A stretch of DNA of 64,000 nt from Candidatus Muiribacterium halophilum (GCA_023228995.1 JALOAD010000010.1:18953-82952); one strand, 5' to 3'; shown: positions 24,172 through 34,010, counted from the first letter of the stretch. Numbers and translations: made by a program. The notes: generated by a model not told the origin, from the letters alone.

Positions 24172-24822
24172 TTATTCTTTAATTTCAAATTCTTCTACGA
24201 TATTTTTACCACTTTCATATATATTTTCAAGAAATTCTTCAATTAGAGGATTAGCTTTGAATAAAATTTTTTTCTCAAATAAATCAAGTCTGCTATAATA
24301 ATCTTCTTCAGGTTCAGACCAAAATTCATAATATAATTTTAAACTCTCATAAAAATCTCTATTAAAAAAATGATAAAGATTACTTTGAGTAAAATCACTA
24401 TTTTCTTGTAATATTATTTTAGCATCTTCAAGTGAACTAGCATTCCTTGTTAATAAAAGGCATGTAGCAATCCCAATTTCGCCTTCAATAAGAGGAAGAC
24501 TATTTGAAAAATATTCTTTAGCCACAGATATATTTTTTTTTCTAAGATTAATTATACCAAATGCAAGATTTAACATTTTTTCATAAGTAGTATCAAGTTC
24601 TAAGGTTTTAAAAATATTTGTAATTTCTTCAGCCTTTTCATATTTATCATCTTTTAAAAAGGAAAAAATTAAGTCAAGATTAGTTTCAATATAGTTTTTA
24701 TCAATATAAACAGAAGAAACATCAGGTTTTTCATTTAATACATCACTTTTGTAAAAACAACCATGAAGCATTGAAAATAACATAATACAAATTATTAATA
24801 TATCTCTTTTAATATTCCTCAT
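24172..24822 (-). CDS. Probable lipoprotein with TPR-like helices, unknown function
   Basis: Taking the ATG at 24822 gives 216 residues starting MRNIKRDILIICIMLFSMLHGCFYKSD, a lipoprotein signal with lipobox L-H-G-C. The frame is open for 54 more codons upstream but this would bury the signal peptide and overlap the divergent TPR gene. The mature part is helical with weak TPR character (KYEKAEEITNIFKTLELD, NISVAKEYFSNSLPLIEGE). It is likely anchored in the outer membrane or inner-membrane outer face. There is no clear Shine-Dalgarno. Function not recognised. Confidence 0.72.
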   Translation of the reverse strand: MRNIKRDILIICIMLFSMLHGCFYKSDVLNEKPDVSSVYIDKNYIETNLDLIFSFLKDDKYEKAEEITNIFKTLELDTTYEKMLNLAFGIINLRKKNISVAKEYFSNSLPLIEGEIGIATCLLLTRNASSLEDAKIILQENSDFTQSNLYHFFNRDFYESLKLYYEFWSEPEEDYYSRLDLFEKKILFKANPLIEEFLENIYESGKNIVEEFEIKE

Positions 24823-24867
24823 ACTATATTTTTCGGAATATGTATTTAATTTGTTTAAGTTTTGTGG

Positions 24868-24873
24868 TATTAT
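24868..24873 (+). promoter_or_regulatory. -10 element placing transcription start at the start codon (leaderless gene)
   Basis: TATTAT lies 6 bases before the ATG at 24880, so the predicted +1 is the A of the start codon. No Shine-Dalgarno precedes that ATG. The -35 region is weak (ATTTAA-like around 24845). The arrangement matches the stronger example at 43007-43012. Confidence 0.45.
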
Positions 24874-24879
24874 GAACCT

Positions 24880-25392
24880 ATGTTTCAGTTTATAAAATAC
24901 CTTATACATAGAAAGACCATGGTCAGAGCTTTTGATATGCTCGATGAGCACAGGTTCAAAAAAGCTTATGATATTTTTATACATCTTATTGAAAATAAAA
25001 AAATGGATAATTTTTTTATTAATCTTAATATTGGTAGAGCTTTAACTGGTATGAAAAAATATGAAGAAGCAAGGAAATATTTTTTAAAATCTTATAATCA
25101 GTTTTCTCTTAATCCAGTTCCATTAAATGGAATAGCTCTTACTTATATAAAACAAAAAAAATATGCTCATGCTTATAAATATATAAAAAAAGCAATTAAT
25201 ATCGATAAAATTCATCCTATATCAAATTATTATATGGGAATTGTTCTTATCGGACTTGGTCATGCTGAAAGATCTCAGATTTATTTTGAAAAAGTGCTAT
25301 CTGAAAAAAAAGATTTTCTCTATGCAAGAATGGCTTTATTTATTGAAAAAAACCTTAATCTTGAGACAGGAACGGATTTAGGTGAGTTCTAA
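24880..25392 (+). CDS. TPR protein
   Basis: The 170-residue protein consists of TPR units: RFKKAYDIFIHLIENKKMDN, NIGRALTGMKKYEEARKYFLKSY, GIALTYIKQKKYAHAYKYIKKAIN and YMGIVLIGLGHAERSQIYFEKVL. It has no signal peptide, so it is cytoplasmic or membrane-peripheral. The ATG at 24880 (MFQFIKYLIH) is chosen; a TTG six codons earlier would lie inside the -10 element. The following 1619-residue TPR gene overlaps its end by 11 bases, so the two are probably made together and may interact. Confidence 0.75.
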   Translation: MFQFIKYLIHRKTMVRAFDMLDEHRFKKAYDIFIHLIENKKMDNFFINLNIGRALTGMKKYEEARKYFLKSYNQFSLNPVPLNGIALTYIKQKKYAHAYKYIKKAINIDKIHPISNYYMGIVLIGLGHAERSQIYFEKVLSEKKDFLYARMALFIEKNLNLETGTDLGEF

Positions 25393-28300
25393 AGATAGTA
25401 GAGAAAATCTTATATTAGCCCAAAAGCTGATAGAAGTTGGTGATGAAAAAAAAGCTCTTTTTTTTATTGAGAAAGTAATATCAGAAAATAATAGTTTTTT
25501 AAATCGGTTTTTTTCAAACTCACTGCTTTGTAATGCTGTTTTTCTAAAGCTTAAAATTCTAAATGATTTTAATGATAAAGAAAAATTAAAAAGTCTTTTT
25601 TCTTTTTTTTCTGAGCTTACTATTGAAAATTCCGAAGCTTTACTTATATATAAAAAAATAGCTATTTCAGATGATTTTTTTAGCGAAAAACATGCTTATA
25701 ATTATCTTTTAAAATACCCTAATGATAGGGAAATGATAAGTTTTTTTGTAAATAAGATAATTAACCTTTCTTTATTTAAAAAAAAATATATAAATATTTT
25801 TAAAAGATATTGTCTACAGAGAAAAAAAGATTATAAAGTTCTTGAATTTACTATTGATAAAATATTTGAATTCAAAGAATTTGATTTGAAATTTATTACT
25901 ATAATGCTTAATTATTTTTATTATTTTGATAATAAAAATATTGAATTTGAAAAGAATATATTTAGATTTGTTGATGTTTTTATAAAAAAATACAGATTTT
26001 TTCACAGAAAAGTATTTTATCCAGTTTTTAAGTTTTATTATGAAAAACAAAATGATAAAGAAATTCTTCCTTATATTTTTAAAATTATCAAAAAAAATAT
26101 GATTCATGATGATTTTGCACAGAATATATGTGAGAGTATGCTTGATTCTAATAAAAAAGATACAGAGCTTATAAGTGTTTTATCTGGAATATATCGAGCT
26201 AAAAACAGAGTTGATAAGGAAGCTTTGAGTATATATTCAAGACTTTATGATATTGAACCTAAAAATTTTCAAAACACAAAGTATCTTGCAAAAGTTCTAA
26301 GAGATAATAATGATATTTCTTCTCAAAACATCGATATTTTTTTAAAAGCTCAGGTTTTATTTGAAGAAAAAGAAAAAGCTTCTGAAGAATATAAAAATCT
26401 TATAGAATTTCTTGGAAATTATCTTTCAAGAGAAAAAAATTATAATAAGAAGTATAGAACTTTAGTTGAAGATATTCTTAGAATATGTCAAAAAAACGAA
26501 GTTTTTTTATATTCAGTTAGTTTTTTTAAATATAATAAAGAGTATGATAAAGCTTTTTTCCTTCTTAAATTACTTGACCATGAAAAGCTTGATGAATTAA
26601 GAAAACTCGAGTTTTATGAATTATATGCTGAAATATTTTTTTCAGTTAGTTATACAAAGAATTTTTTAGATTATAATTGGAAAAAAGTTTTTAATTTTTT
26701 AAAAATACTCAAAAAATCGTCAAAACATAAAGCTTCATTTTTAATTTCACAATATTATATATTAAGGAAAAATAAAAACCGTCTTCCAATATGTTTTTTT
26801 ACTCCTGGAGAATGTGAAATATGGTCAGAAAAATGTCTTTTTATGAATAAATTATCTTTTTTAAAAAAAAGTCTTTTACCTAGAGAGTTAAATGTTATAA
26901 AAGAATATTGTAAATTATCAGACCATCCTTCTGCTGAATTGTTTAGGAAGATTTTTATTGAGGATAATCTTTATATACCAATTGATTATAATATTCCACT
27001 TAGTGTTTGTGCAAATATACAAAAACTTATATCAAAAGACAAATTTGAAGAAATATTTTCTTTGTTTCGCAATAATGAATTTCTAATTGATTATAAAGGA
27101 TTTGTATTTTGGGCAGGAATAACTTTTTTTAATTTAAAAAAATATAATGATTCTATTATTTTTTTTACAAAAGTTATTGATGAAAATCCTTCTAATTTCT
27201 ATGCTTATTATTATAGAGGAATGTCTTTTTATAAAAAAGGAAGTTTAAGAGTTTGTGTATTGGATTTTGAAAAAGTAATTGAACTTAAAATTTATAATGA
27301 AAGAATTATAGAAGAAATTTTGCAGATTTATATTAAACATAAATATATAAAAGAAGCTAATAAAGTTTGTGATATTCTATATTCAAATGAAATTTCCAAA
27401 GATAAATCCCAATATTATAGAGCTGAAATTTTATTTATCAAAAAAAAATATCAAGAAAGTAAAAAACTTATAGAAGAGCTTGCAGAAACAGATTTTTCTC
27501 AGGAAAAAATTAGACTTCTTGAAATAAAAATATTATATGAATTAAAAGAATTTGAAAGTGCTCTTCATAAAAGCAATAGATTTGTTGAAAAGTTTTCTGA
27601 TAATAAAGAAATTTATTTTCAACGGGCACTTATTAATATTGAATTAAAAAATTATAGATTAGTAAAAAAAGATCTTGAAAAATTTGACGATGATATTCCT
27701 GAAAAATATTATTATATAATGGCTAATGCAAGTTTTAACTCAGGTGATATTGATGAATCTTTTCATTATATAAAAAAATATCGAGAAAAAGCTTTTTTTG
27801 AAATTAAATCAAATCTCCTTTTATCTAAAATTTATTTAAAGAAAAACTTAGGCAGTGAAGCTTTAAAGATTTTAAAATTTACATGGTTTTTTTCAAAAAA
27901 CAGAAATGTTCTTAAAGAACTTGCTGTTACAAACAAAATTTTAGGTAATGATAAAATATCTTTTGAATATTCCAAAAAATATATAGATGAAAAAGGTTTT
28001 GATAGTGAATTGCTTGAAATTGTTTTAAAAAATCTTCTTAATATAAATAGTTTACATTCAATTTATGATCTTGTTGAAAAATATAAAGATGAGGAAGAAA
28101 TATACATAAATGATAATTTAAAAGATATTTTTAAAAAATGTTGTTTTATAACAGGAAGATTTGATGTTTTAATAGATAAATACAATGAAAAAGAAGAAAT
28201 TTACTTGAAAAATAAAAATGCTGGTAAATTTTATTTCATTAACAGGAGTTCTCATGATAAATATAATATTTTTATAACAAAAGGAAATATTAAAATTTTT

Positions 28301-30241
28301 GAAATAAAAGATTTCTTCTTTTCAGCCGAATTTTTTGATGATGATATTGATTATATTTTTTATTGCAATGCTCCAAAAGATATTATAGGAAGATTAAGAT
28401 ATTTTTCAGAAAAAGTATATTCAATTGATTTATTATTTCTTATATTTGACCCTGAATTTAATTCAGATAAAAGATTTTATGAAATTTCAGAAGTTTTTTT
28501 TAAAACAGTTGAAAATGTAAGAAAAATGACTCCATTTCAAAAAAACTTAGTTTTTCTTACTGGAATATTTGATGATATTCTATTAAATTTTCTTGAAATT
28601 TATCCTGTTAGAAAGGATTATGAAATAAAAAATGAAGAATTAAATATAGAAATAGATAAAAAATTGTATTTAGAAATAAATCCTGAAAGTTATAATAAAA
28701 GAAAAATATTATGTCGAATGAAACTTAAATTCTGGGAAGATAATCTTAAAATAATTTCCAATTCAACTAGAAAGGAATTTTATACTGTTTGTTTATGGGA
28801 AAATTTGAATTATACATATAATTCTGAAATAAAAAGATATAAGAAAAAATGTAATTTGAATTTTAACACTATACAATTTTTTTATGAAAATATAGATTGT
28901 AATTATTGTGATAAATGTCATTATAATTGTCAGCTTAATAAAATGACTGATTTTGTTAAAAATTCTTTTTATATTATAGATGCTTTAAAATTAAAAAATA
29001 TCGATTTTAAGATTAATTCATTTAATGAAGATTTTAAAATGTTTTATACTTTTTTTAAAGATTTTTTTGATTTATCTGAATATATAGAATTAACAGATAT
29101 ATATGTTGATATTCTTTCCAAAAATGAAGTTTTTTATAAATATGATAGAATTCTTTTTGTTTCATACAGGGAATGTATTGATAAAATTGAGGATTTTAGT
29201 AAAAACATAAAAAAATTAACAGATTATTTTAATATACACCGCGAAATAAAATTTTCTTTTAACAAAGATATTAGAAAATTATTAGATTTTTTAAAAATTA
29301 TTATAAAAAACACTCGTGACAGTATAAAAGATATAATAAATAGAATTGAAGATAATAATATTAGAGTTGTTTTAATTGAATTTATAATAAGACATATTGA
29401 TAGATTCGAGGTTTTCATTGATAGATTACAAACAACACCGTTCACAATTACCGAAAATATAGAAGATAATATTAAAATATATGCAAAGAAAAAACCAGAT
29501 TATATCAATTTGCTTGAATTAAAAGAATTAGATAAAGATAAAATAACTTTATTTAATAAAATTAATTCGCTTGAAAGGATTATGTATTATGCAGAACCTT
29601 TGAATTATCCGCAAAATTCTTATAAACATGATTATTTTATAAATAAAAGTGAAATTTTAAAATTTTTATATATTATAAAAAACAGTAAATATTATTTTAC
29701 AAATATAGATATTAGATTAATTCTTAATGTTAATTTATATTTAAAAGAATTAAATAAAAAAAGTTCAATAATTGTTTGGAAATACTTTAAAAACTTTGAA
29801 AACATGTTTTATTCCGCAGGAATGTTTAATAAGGAAGAAGATTTTGCAAGTTTTTTTACAGATGATATTAATAAAATTGCAATAAATAAAAAGTATAATA
29901 ATATATTTTTTATGGATAATAAGAATTTCATTAAAATCCCTAGAGGTTTGAAATTTGAAAAGTTATTTATATATTCAAAAAAAGAAAAAAATAAAAATGA
30001 TGAATTTGCATATCTTAAACTTGAAAAAAATGATTTTAATATAATTAAATCTGATAAGGAAAATTCCGAAAAGAAAGAAAACAGTGTAGAATTAAATAAA
30101 ATCGATGATGCTATTATTACAAAATTTTATAATGACTACCTAAATGGTAAGATTAATGATATAATTATCAAGAATAATTTAAATTTATGGGAAATAATAA
30201 AATTTACAGATATGAATTTTAATGTCTATATAAAAGAGTGA
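25382..30241 (+). CDS. Giant TPR protein with a C-terminal Cys-cluster region, possible pseudo-DinG relative
   Basis: The 1619-residue protein starts at GTG inside the previous gene. Helical repeats fill residues 1 to about 950, with recognisable TPRs near 570-800 (AGITFFNLKKYNDSIIFFTKVIDENPS, YYRGMSFYKKGSLRVCVLDFEKVIEL). The C-terminal 650 residues are not TPR. They hold Cys1137 (EFYTVCLWENL) and a cluster Cys1173, 1176, 1179, 1183 (DCNYCDKCHYNC). A segment RILFVSYRECIDKIEDFSKN has the same place as a DinG-derived segment in the 1335-residue protein at 36.1 kb. I see no Walker A or DEAH box. The amino acid make-up is extremely rich in Lys, Asn, Ile and Phe, reflecting the AT bias. Function unknown. 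Confidence 0.72.
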   Translation: MSSKDSRENLILAQKLIEVGDEKKALFFIEKVISENNSFLNRFFSNSLLCNAVFLKLKILNDFNDKEKLKSLFSFFSELTIENSEALLIYKKIAISDDFFSEKHAYNYLLKYPNDREMISFFVNKIINLSLFKKKYINIFKRYCLQRKKDYKVLEFTIDKIFEFKEFDLKFITIMLNYFYYFDNKNIEFEKNIFRFVDVFIKKYRFFHRKVFYPVFKFYYEKQNDKEILPYIFKIIKKNMIHDDFAQNICESMLDSNKKDTELISVLSGIYRAKNRVDKEALSIYSRLYDIEPKNFQNTKYLAKVLRDNNDISSQNIDIFLKAQVLFEEKEKASEEYKNLIEFLGNYLSREKNYNKKYRTLVEDILRICQKNEVFLYSVSFFKYNKEYDKAFFLLKLLDHEKLDELRKLEFYELYAEIFFSVSYTKNFLDYNWKKVFNFLKILKKSSKHKASFLISQYYILRKNKNRLPICFFTPGECEIWSEKCLFMNKLSFLKKSLLPRELNVIKEYCKLSDHPSAELFRKIFIEDNLYIPIDYNIPLSVCANIQKLISKDKFEEIFSLFRNNEFLIDYKGFVFWAGITFFNLKKYNDSIIFFTKVIDENPSNFYAYYYRGMSFYKKGSLRVCVLDFEKVIELKIYNERIIEEILQIYIKHKYIKEANKVCDILYSNEISKDKSQYYRAEILFIKKKYQESKKLIEELAETDFSQEKIRLLEIKILYELKEFESALHKSNRFVEKFSDNKEIYFQRALINIELKNYRLVKKDLEKFDDDIPEKYYYIMANASFNSGDIDESFHYIKKYREKAFFEIKSNLLLSKIYLKKNLGSEALKILKFTWFFSKNRNVLKELAVTNKILGNDKISFEYSKKYIDEKGFDSELLEIVLKNLLNINSLHSIYDLVEKYKDEEEIYINDNLKDIFKKCCFITGRFDVLIDKYNEKEEIYLKNKNAGKFYFINRSSHDKYNIFITKGNIKIFEIKDFFFSAEFFDDDIDYIFYCNAPKDIIGRLRYFSEKVYSIDLLFLIFDPEFNSDKRFYEISEVFFKTVENVRKMTPFQKNLVFLTGIFDDILLNFLEIYPVRKDYEIKNEELNIEIDKKLYLEINPESYNKRKILCRMKLKFWEDNLKIISNSTRKEFYTVCLWENLNYTYNSEIKRYKKKCNLNFNTIQFFYENIDCNYCDKCHYNCQLNKMTDFVKNSFYIIDALKLKNIDFKINSFNEDFKMFYTFFKDFFDLSEYIELTDIYVDILSKNEVFYKYDRILFVSYRECIDKIEDFSKNIKKLTDYFNIHREIKFSFNKDIRKLLDFLKIIIKNTRDSIKDIINRIEDNNIRVVLIEFIIRHIDRFEVFIDRLQTTPFTITENIEDNIKIYAKKKPDYINLLELKELDKDKITLFNKINSLERIMYYAEPLNYPQNSYKHDYFINKSEILKFLYIIKNSKYYFTNIDIRLILNVNLYLKELNKKSSIIVWKYFKNFENMFYSAGMFNKEEDFASFFTDDINKIAINKKYNNIFFMDNKNFIKIPRGLKFEKLFIYSKKEKNKNDEFAYLKLEKNDFNIIKSDKENSEKKENSVELNKIDDAIITKFYNDYLNGKINDIIIKNNLNLWEIIKFTDMNFNVYIKE

Positions 30242-30247
30242 GAAAAA

Positions 30248-31003
30248 ATGGAAGAAAATACGTTTTTAAATCTTATTAAGAGAAAGTCAAAAGATGATAA
30301 GCAGAAGATAATTGAAGAATATGCTTATTTAGTAAAGAGAGTAGCTGGAAGAATAGCTATTAATTTACCGTCAAGCGTAGAATTTGACGATCTTGTAAGC
30401 TATGGTTTATATGGACTTATGGATGCTGTGGACAAATTCAATCCTGATTTAGGAGTTAAGTTTGAATATTATGCAAGAACCAGAATAAACGGTTCTATAT
30501 ATGATAATTTAAGAAAAATTGATTGGGCTCCAAGAAGTATAAGGTCTCAGTCAAAAGAGATTGTTAAAGTAATATCTGATCTTGAGCAGGAATTGGGAAG
30601 AAGTGTTAATGATATTGAAATTGCTGAAAAAATGGGAATTTCAATGGAAGAACTTGAAAAAATGTTTGTTCAGGGTAAAAAAGCACTTATGCTTTCTTTA
30701 GAAGATTTTTTTATGAATGATTCTGATGATATGGATAAAGCTTCATTTTTAAAAGATAATGATGCTCAATCTCCAGAAGATAAAGCAGAAACAGATGCAA
30801 TTAAAAAAATTCTTACAGATTCTATAAATAATTTGCAGTATAATGAAAAACTAGTAGTTACATTATATTATTATAATGAATTTACCCTTAAAGAAATCGC
30901 TTCAACACTTGATTTAACAGAGTCAAGAGTATGTCAAATACATTCAAGAGCTATTCAAAAGTTAAAAGGGAGTCTGACTAGATTTAAAAAGAATATTTTA
31001 TGA
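30248..31003 (+). CDS. RNA polymerase sigma factor of the FliA/WhiG (sigma-28) family
   Basis: The 251-residue protein has region 2 (VEFDDLVSYGLYGLMDAVDKFNPDLGVKFEYYARTRINGSIYD), a region 3 with LRKIDWAPRSIRSQSKEI, and region 4 (LQYNEKLVVTLYYYNEFTLKEIASTLDLTESRVCQIHSRA). The region 2 and DWAPRSIR signature are those of FliA/WhiG rather than SigA. No flagellar or chemotaxis gene is in the window, so in this organism it may serve pili, envelope proteins or development. It sits between the giant TPR gene and a HEAT gene, with an ATGA overlap into the latter; its own RBS is weak. Confidence 0.93.
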   Translation: MEENTFLNLIKRKSKDDKQKIIEEYAYLVKRVAGRIAINLPSSVEFDDLVSYGLYGLMDAVDKFNPDLGVKFEYYARTRINGSIYDNLRKIDWAPRSIRSQSKEIVKVISDLEQELGRSVNDIEIAEKMGISMEELEKMFVQGKKALMLSLEDFFMNDSDDMDKASFLKDNDAQSPEDKAETDAIKKILTDSINNLQYNEKLVVTLYYYNEFTLKEIASTLDLTESRVCQIHSRAIQKLKGSLTRFKKNIL

Positions 31004-32862
31004 CAAATAAAAGATTGATAATACAGGCTTTAAAAGAATATCACTTAACCGAAGTAGTAGCTTTTTATAAAGATTGGTATGCAAAATCTGATGTAGATGA
31101 TAAAATATATTTTCTTGAAACAATATACAATACCCCATTAAGCGATACAATTGACACAGTTTTTTTTCAAAATATCATTAATACTGAGCTTGATAATATT
31201 GTAAGAGTATTAGCTATTAAAAATTTATATTCAAAAGACAAAGCTTTGTTTAAAAAAATATTTCTATATAATTTTAATGTTTTAGAATGGGATGAAAGAG
31301 CTATAAAAATTATATTACCAGTTTTAGATGATAAAGAATATGTATTAAATCTTAGAAGTTTTTTAGCTACAAAAGATATAATACTGAAGGCTAATATTAT
31401 CGAAAGTATGGTTAGATTTCCAGTTGATGAAGTAATTCAGATTATTAGAGAAGTAATGAAATCAGGTAATGACCTCTTGCAACTTTCTGCAATAAAAGGT
31501 TTTGATAATGAAAAATTTTTTGAGTTTTTATATTCAAAAGTTTTTAGTGGAAATTCTACAATTGAGATTGCGTGTATATCAAAATTTGGTAAATTACTCA
31601 GTTCAGACAATGTAAATATAAAAATTAAAAAAACCATTTTAAGTATAATTAATGAAAAACTTGATAGTGAAGAGGAAATTGTCCGAATCGCTTCAATCAA
31701 ATGTGTTTCATTTTTTGAAAAGAAGATTTTTAGAAAATTGACAGAATTATGGGAAAAACTTCATCCAATTTATTTTCCAGTTTTAAAAGATGCATTAATG
31801 AATAATATAATAATGGATAAAGATAATAATGCAGAAAAACTTCTTTTTGAAGAACTTAATATTTTTAAGATAAAAAACTTTATGAACTTTTTATATAAGA
31901 TAAATCATAAGGAACTTATGCTTTTTTTATTTCAGAATTTCAGAAAAAAAGATGATTTTGAGGTATTTTCTTCAAGGATTGTAGATTTTTTACTTCAAAA
32001 CAAAATATTTATAGATCAAAGATTTATATTAAGTTTTTTTAGAGATCTTGATGAAGCTCAAATAATGTATTTTAGATCAAATCTTGAAAAAGTTTTTATG
32101 AGAGAATTTGTTCCTTTTAGATTTAGAGAGATTGATATAAAAATTATATCTGAATATCTTGATATAGCTGGAATTCTTTCTCTTGATTATTCAAGACATT
32201 TTAATTATATAAATTATGATTATATAAAAATAGCAATTTTGAAATTTATCGAAAAGACTGATGAAAATTTTTCATTTCTTGTAGAATGTGCAAAATATAA
32301 ATCTGATGCAGTAAAAGAAGCTGCAATTTTTTCTCTAGGAGAATTTATTAATGCTACAAATTTTTTAATTGGTTTATATAAAAATGCAAGCGAAGCTCAA
32401 AAAATAAATATAATAAAAGCAGTATCTTTAAAAAAATCAGAAAATAGAAAAACTTTTCTTCTTAAAGAGTTTTTTTTAGATAATATATCAGATGATTTAA
32501 AAAATGAGCTGATGGAAGCTTTGAATTCATATTATGATGATAATATTATTGTTGAATTGAGTGAAAAGATTTTTCTAGAAGAAAGTTCTCTTAAATTAAG
32601 ATTGAAAGCTCTTAGAATTCTTATTAATAGTAAAAATGAAGTTATAAAATATATTCAATCGCTTATAGATCCGGGTATTATAACAAATAAAAAGGATTTT
32701 CTTAATCTATGTGATTCGATTAAATTCATTGATAAAGAAAAAGCTGTTGATATTTATATAATAATGTTAGATAAATTTCCTCAATTTGGAAATGAGATTA
32801 TTAAATTTTTATATTTTTATAGAAATTCTGAAACAGCTAGTAAATTAATCAATTTAATGTAA
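31000..32862 (+). CDS. HEAT-repeat protein, unknown function
   Basis: The 620-residue protein contains divergent HEAT-type helical pairs (VRVLAIKNLYSKDKALFKKIF, VRIASIKCVSFFEKKIFR, VKEAAIFSLGEFINATNFLIGLY, LRLKALRILINSKNEVIKYI) across most of its length. No signal peptide or enzymatic motif was seen. The ATGA overlap with the sigma factor suggests translational coupling, so it may act in the same pathway, for example by binding the sigma factor or its regulator. That is inference only. Confidence 0.75.
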   Translation: MTNKRLIIQALKEYHLTEVVAFYKDWYAKSDVDDKIYFLETIYNTPLSDTIDTVFFQNIINTELDNIVRVLAIKNLYSKDKALFKKIFLYNFNVLEWDERAIKIILPVLDDKEYVLNLRSFLATKDIILKANIIESMVRFPVDEVIQIIREVMKSGNDLLQLSAIKGFDNEKFFEFLYSKVFSGNSTIEIACISKFGKLLSSDNVNIKIKKTILSIINEKLDSEEEIVRIASIKCVSFFEKKIFRKLTELWEKLHPIYFPVLKDALMNNIIMDKDNNAEKLLFEELNIFKIKNFMNFLYKINHKELMLFLFQNFRKKDDFEVFSSRIVDFLLQNKIFIDQRFILSFFRDLDEAQIMYFRSNLEKVFMREFVPFRFREIDIKIISEYLDIAGILSLDYSRHFNYINYDYIKIAILKFIEKTDENFSFLVECAKYKSDAVKEAAIFSLGEFINATNFLIGLYKNASEAQKINIIKAVSLKKSENRKTFLLKEFFLDNISDDLKNELMEALNSYYDDNIIVELSEKIFLEESSLKLRLKALRILINSKNEVIKYIQSLIDPGIITNKKDFLNLCDSIKFIDKEKAVDIYIIMLDKFPQFGNEIIKFLYFYRNSETASKLINLM

Positions 32863-33113
32863 TTTTGTAAATAAAAAAAGGTTAAAGGGTTAGTGTGACC
32901 TCGGCACAGTTAGCGACTAATTCGTAGTCTAGTTAAGAGTTAAAAAATCAAAAACAAATCTTGGCTCAGAATAGTACCGGGATGACAGATTTTTAATGTT
33001 GAATGTCGAATTAAAAGAAAAAACTGTGAAGCTGTGACAGATAAAGCGTGACATGTCACTTTGTGACATTAGTAACAAAAACAACGTTATGCCGGAATGA
33101 AAATGTTCAATTG
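32863..33113. other. Gene-free segment of repeat fragments between convergent genes
   Basis: No gene seen. The segment contains GTTAAAGGGTT (32881-32891), a word also present in the gene-free segments at 51978 and 62684. It also contains a copy of the CCGGGATGACA-type repeat (listed separately), the 12-base palindrome GTGACATGTCAC (33048-33059) and two further GTGACA words. It looks like remains of dispersed intergenic repeats. Confidence 0.55.
32968..32987 (-). repeat. Single copy of the TGTCATCCCGG...ATTCT repeat
   Basis: On the minus strand it reads TGTCATCCCGGTACTATTCT and matches the two copies at the right edge of the window in 17 of 20 positions, with the differences confined to the four central bases. 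This indicates a dispersed repeat family in the genome. Confidence 0.6.
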
Positions 33114-33830
33114 CTATTGATTTATTGTTGCAAAATCATAAAAATCATTTTTATTTTTAAAAAAATCATTTTCCCAATTTATATTATTCGGAGAATACTC
33201 TTTATCTATATTTAATATTGAATCAATATCAAAATTTTCATTAAATTTCATATTATAACTAATTAAAGCTAAAATTCGGTCATAATCACTTGTTATATCA
33301 CCTATTAAATTGTTTTCAAAATTATTTAAAATAGTTTCAATTTTATCTTTTTCATAAATTTCTGGAATATAAATATTATTAGAATCTTTATTTATATCTT
33401 TAATAAGTACATTACCATCTTTAAAAACAATTTTTAATGTAAAAGAAATATTTGAATAAATATTAGCAATTAAATTTTTAGGTATTTTGGCATCGCAAAT
33501 ATAAATTTTTTCAATATTTTCCAAAGAAGTAAAAATAGTATTTATTTTTTTAGGATTTAAAATTGAATTATTAGAAAAAATTTTTATACTATCGCTTAAA
33601 GCAATAAACTTTTCAACAATAAAATCAGTATTTATTTTGGAATTTTTGTCTACTTTACTAAAGAAAGAAATAGAATCCTTACCAATTGCGTAAATATCTG
33701 ACTGTTTTTCGATAAAAGAAATTTCCCAAATAGAAAAACTACTATCTTTATCATTTATACTTGTACTTTTACATGATATAATTAGAAAAGAACTTAGCAA
33801 AATAATACTTATAATATAAAAATATTTCAT
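33114..33830 (-). CDS. Probable lipoprotein, unknown function
   Basis: The 238-residue protein starts MKYFYIISIILLSSFLIISCKSTS, a clear lipoprotein signal with Cys20. The mature protein is a mixed alpha/beta, Asn/Ile/Lys-rich domain with no recognised motif. It is convergent with the HEAT gene and divergent from the Cys-rich gene, thus transcribed alone. No convincing promoter was found on its strand. Confidence 0.68.
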   Translation of the reverse strand: MKYFYIISIILLSSFLIISCKSTSINDKDSSFSIWEISFIEKQSDIYAIGKDSISFFSKVDKNSKINTDFIVEKFIALSDSIKIFSNNSILNPKKINTIFTSLENIEKIYICDAKIPKNLIANIYSNISFTLKIVFKDGNVLIKDINKDSNNIYIPEIYEKDKIETILNNFENNLIGDITSDYDRILALISYNMKFNENFDIDSILNIDKEYSPNNINWENDFFKNKNDFYDFATINQ

Positions 33831-33844
33831 ATTATGTTAATCGG

Positions 33845-33871
33845 TTGACATAGAAAAAAATTTTATATAAT
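33845..33871 (+). promoter_or_regulatory. Promoter upstream of the Cys-rich/HIT gene group
   Basis: Perfect TTGACA (33845-33850) and perfect TATAAT (33866-33871) are present but only 15 bases apart, shorter than ideal. It would give a leader of about 130 bases before the ATG at 34011. I see no clear structure in that leader. Confidence 0.5.
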
Positions 33872-34010
33872 CTATTAATCTAAGTGATATAATTATTATT
33901 ATATTTATTTTTTGCTAAATTAAAAATTTGACTAAACTGTAATCTAAAAATGCCCCGATTAGTTTGTAATATTTATAAAAAATAATTTAGTGTGTTATAT
34001 GGAGCTAAAA

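Noticed and set aside
33048-33059. GTGACATGTCAC palindrome as a regulator operator
   Set aside because: It lies between two convergent genes, far from any promoter, in a segment of repeat fragments.
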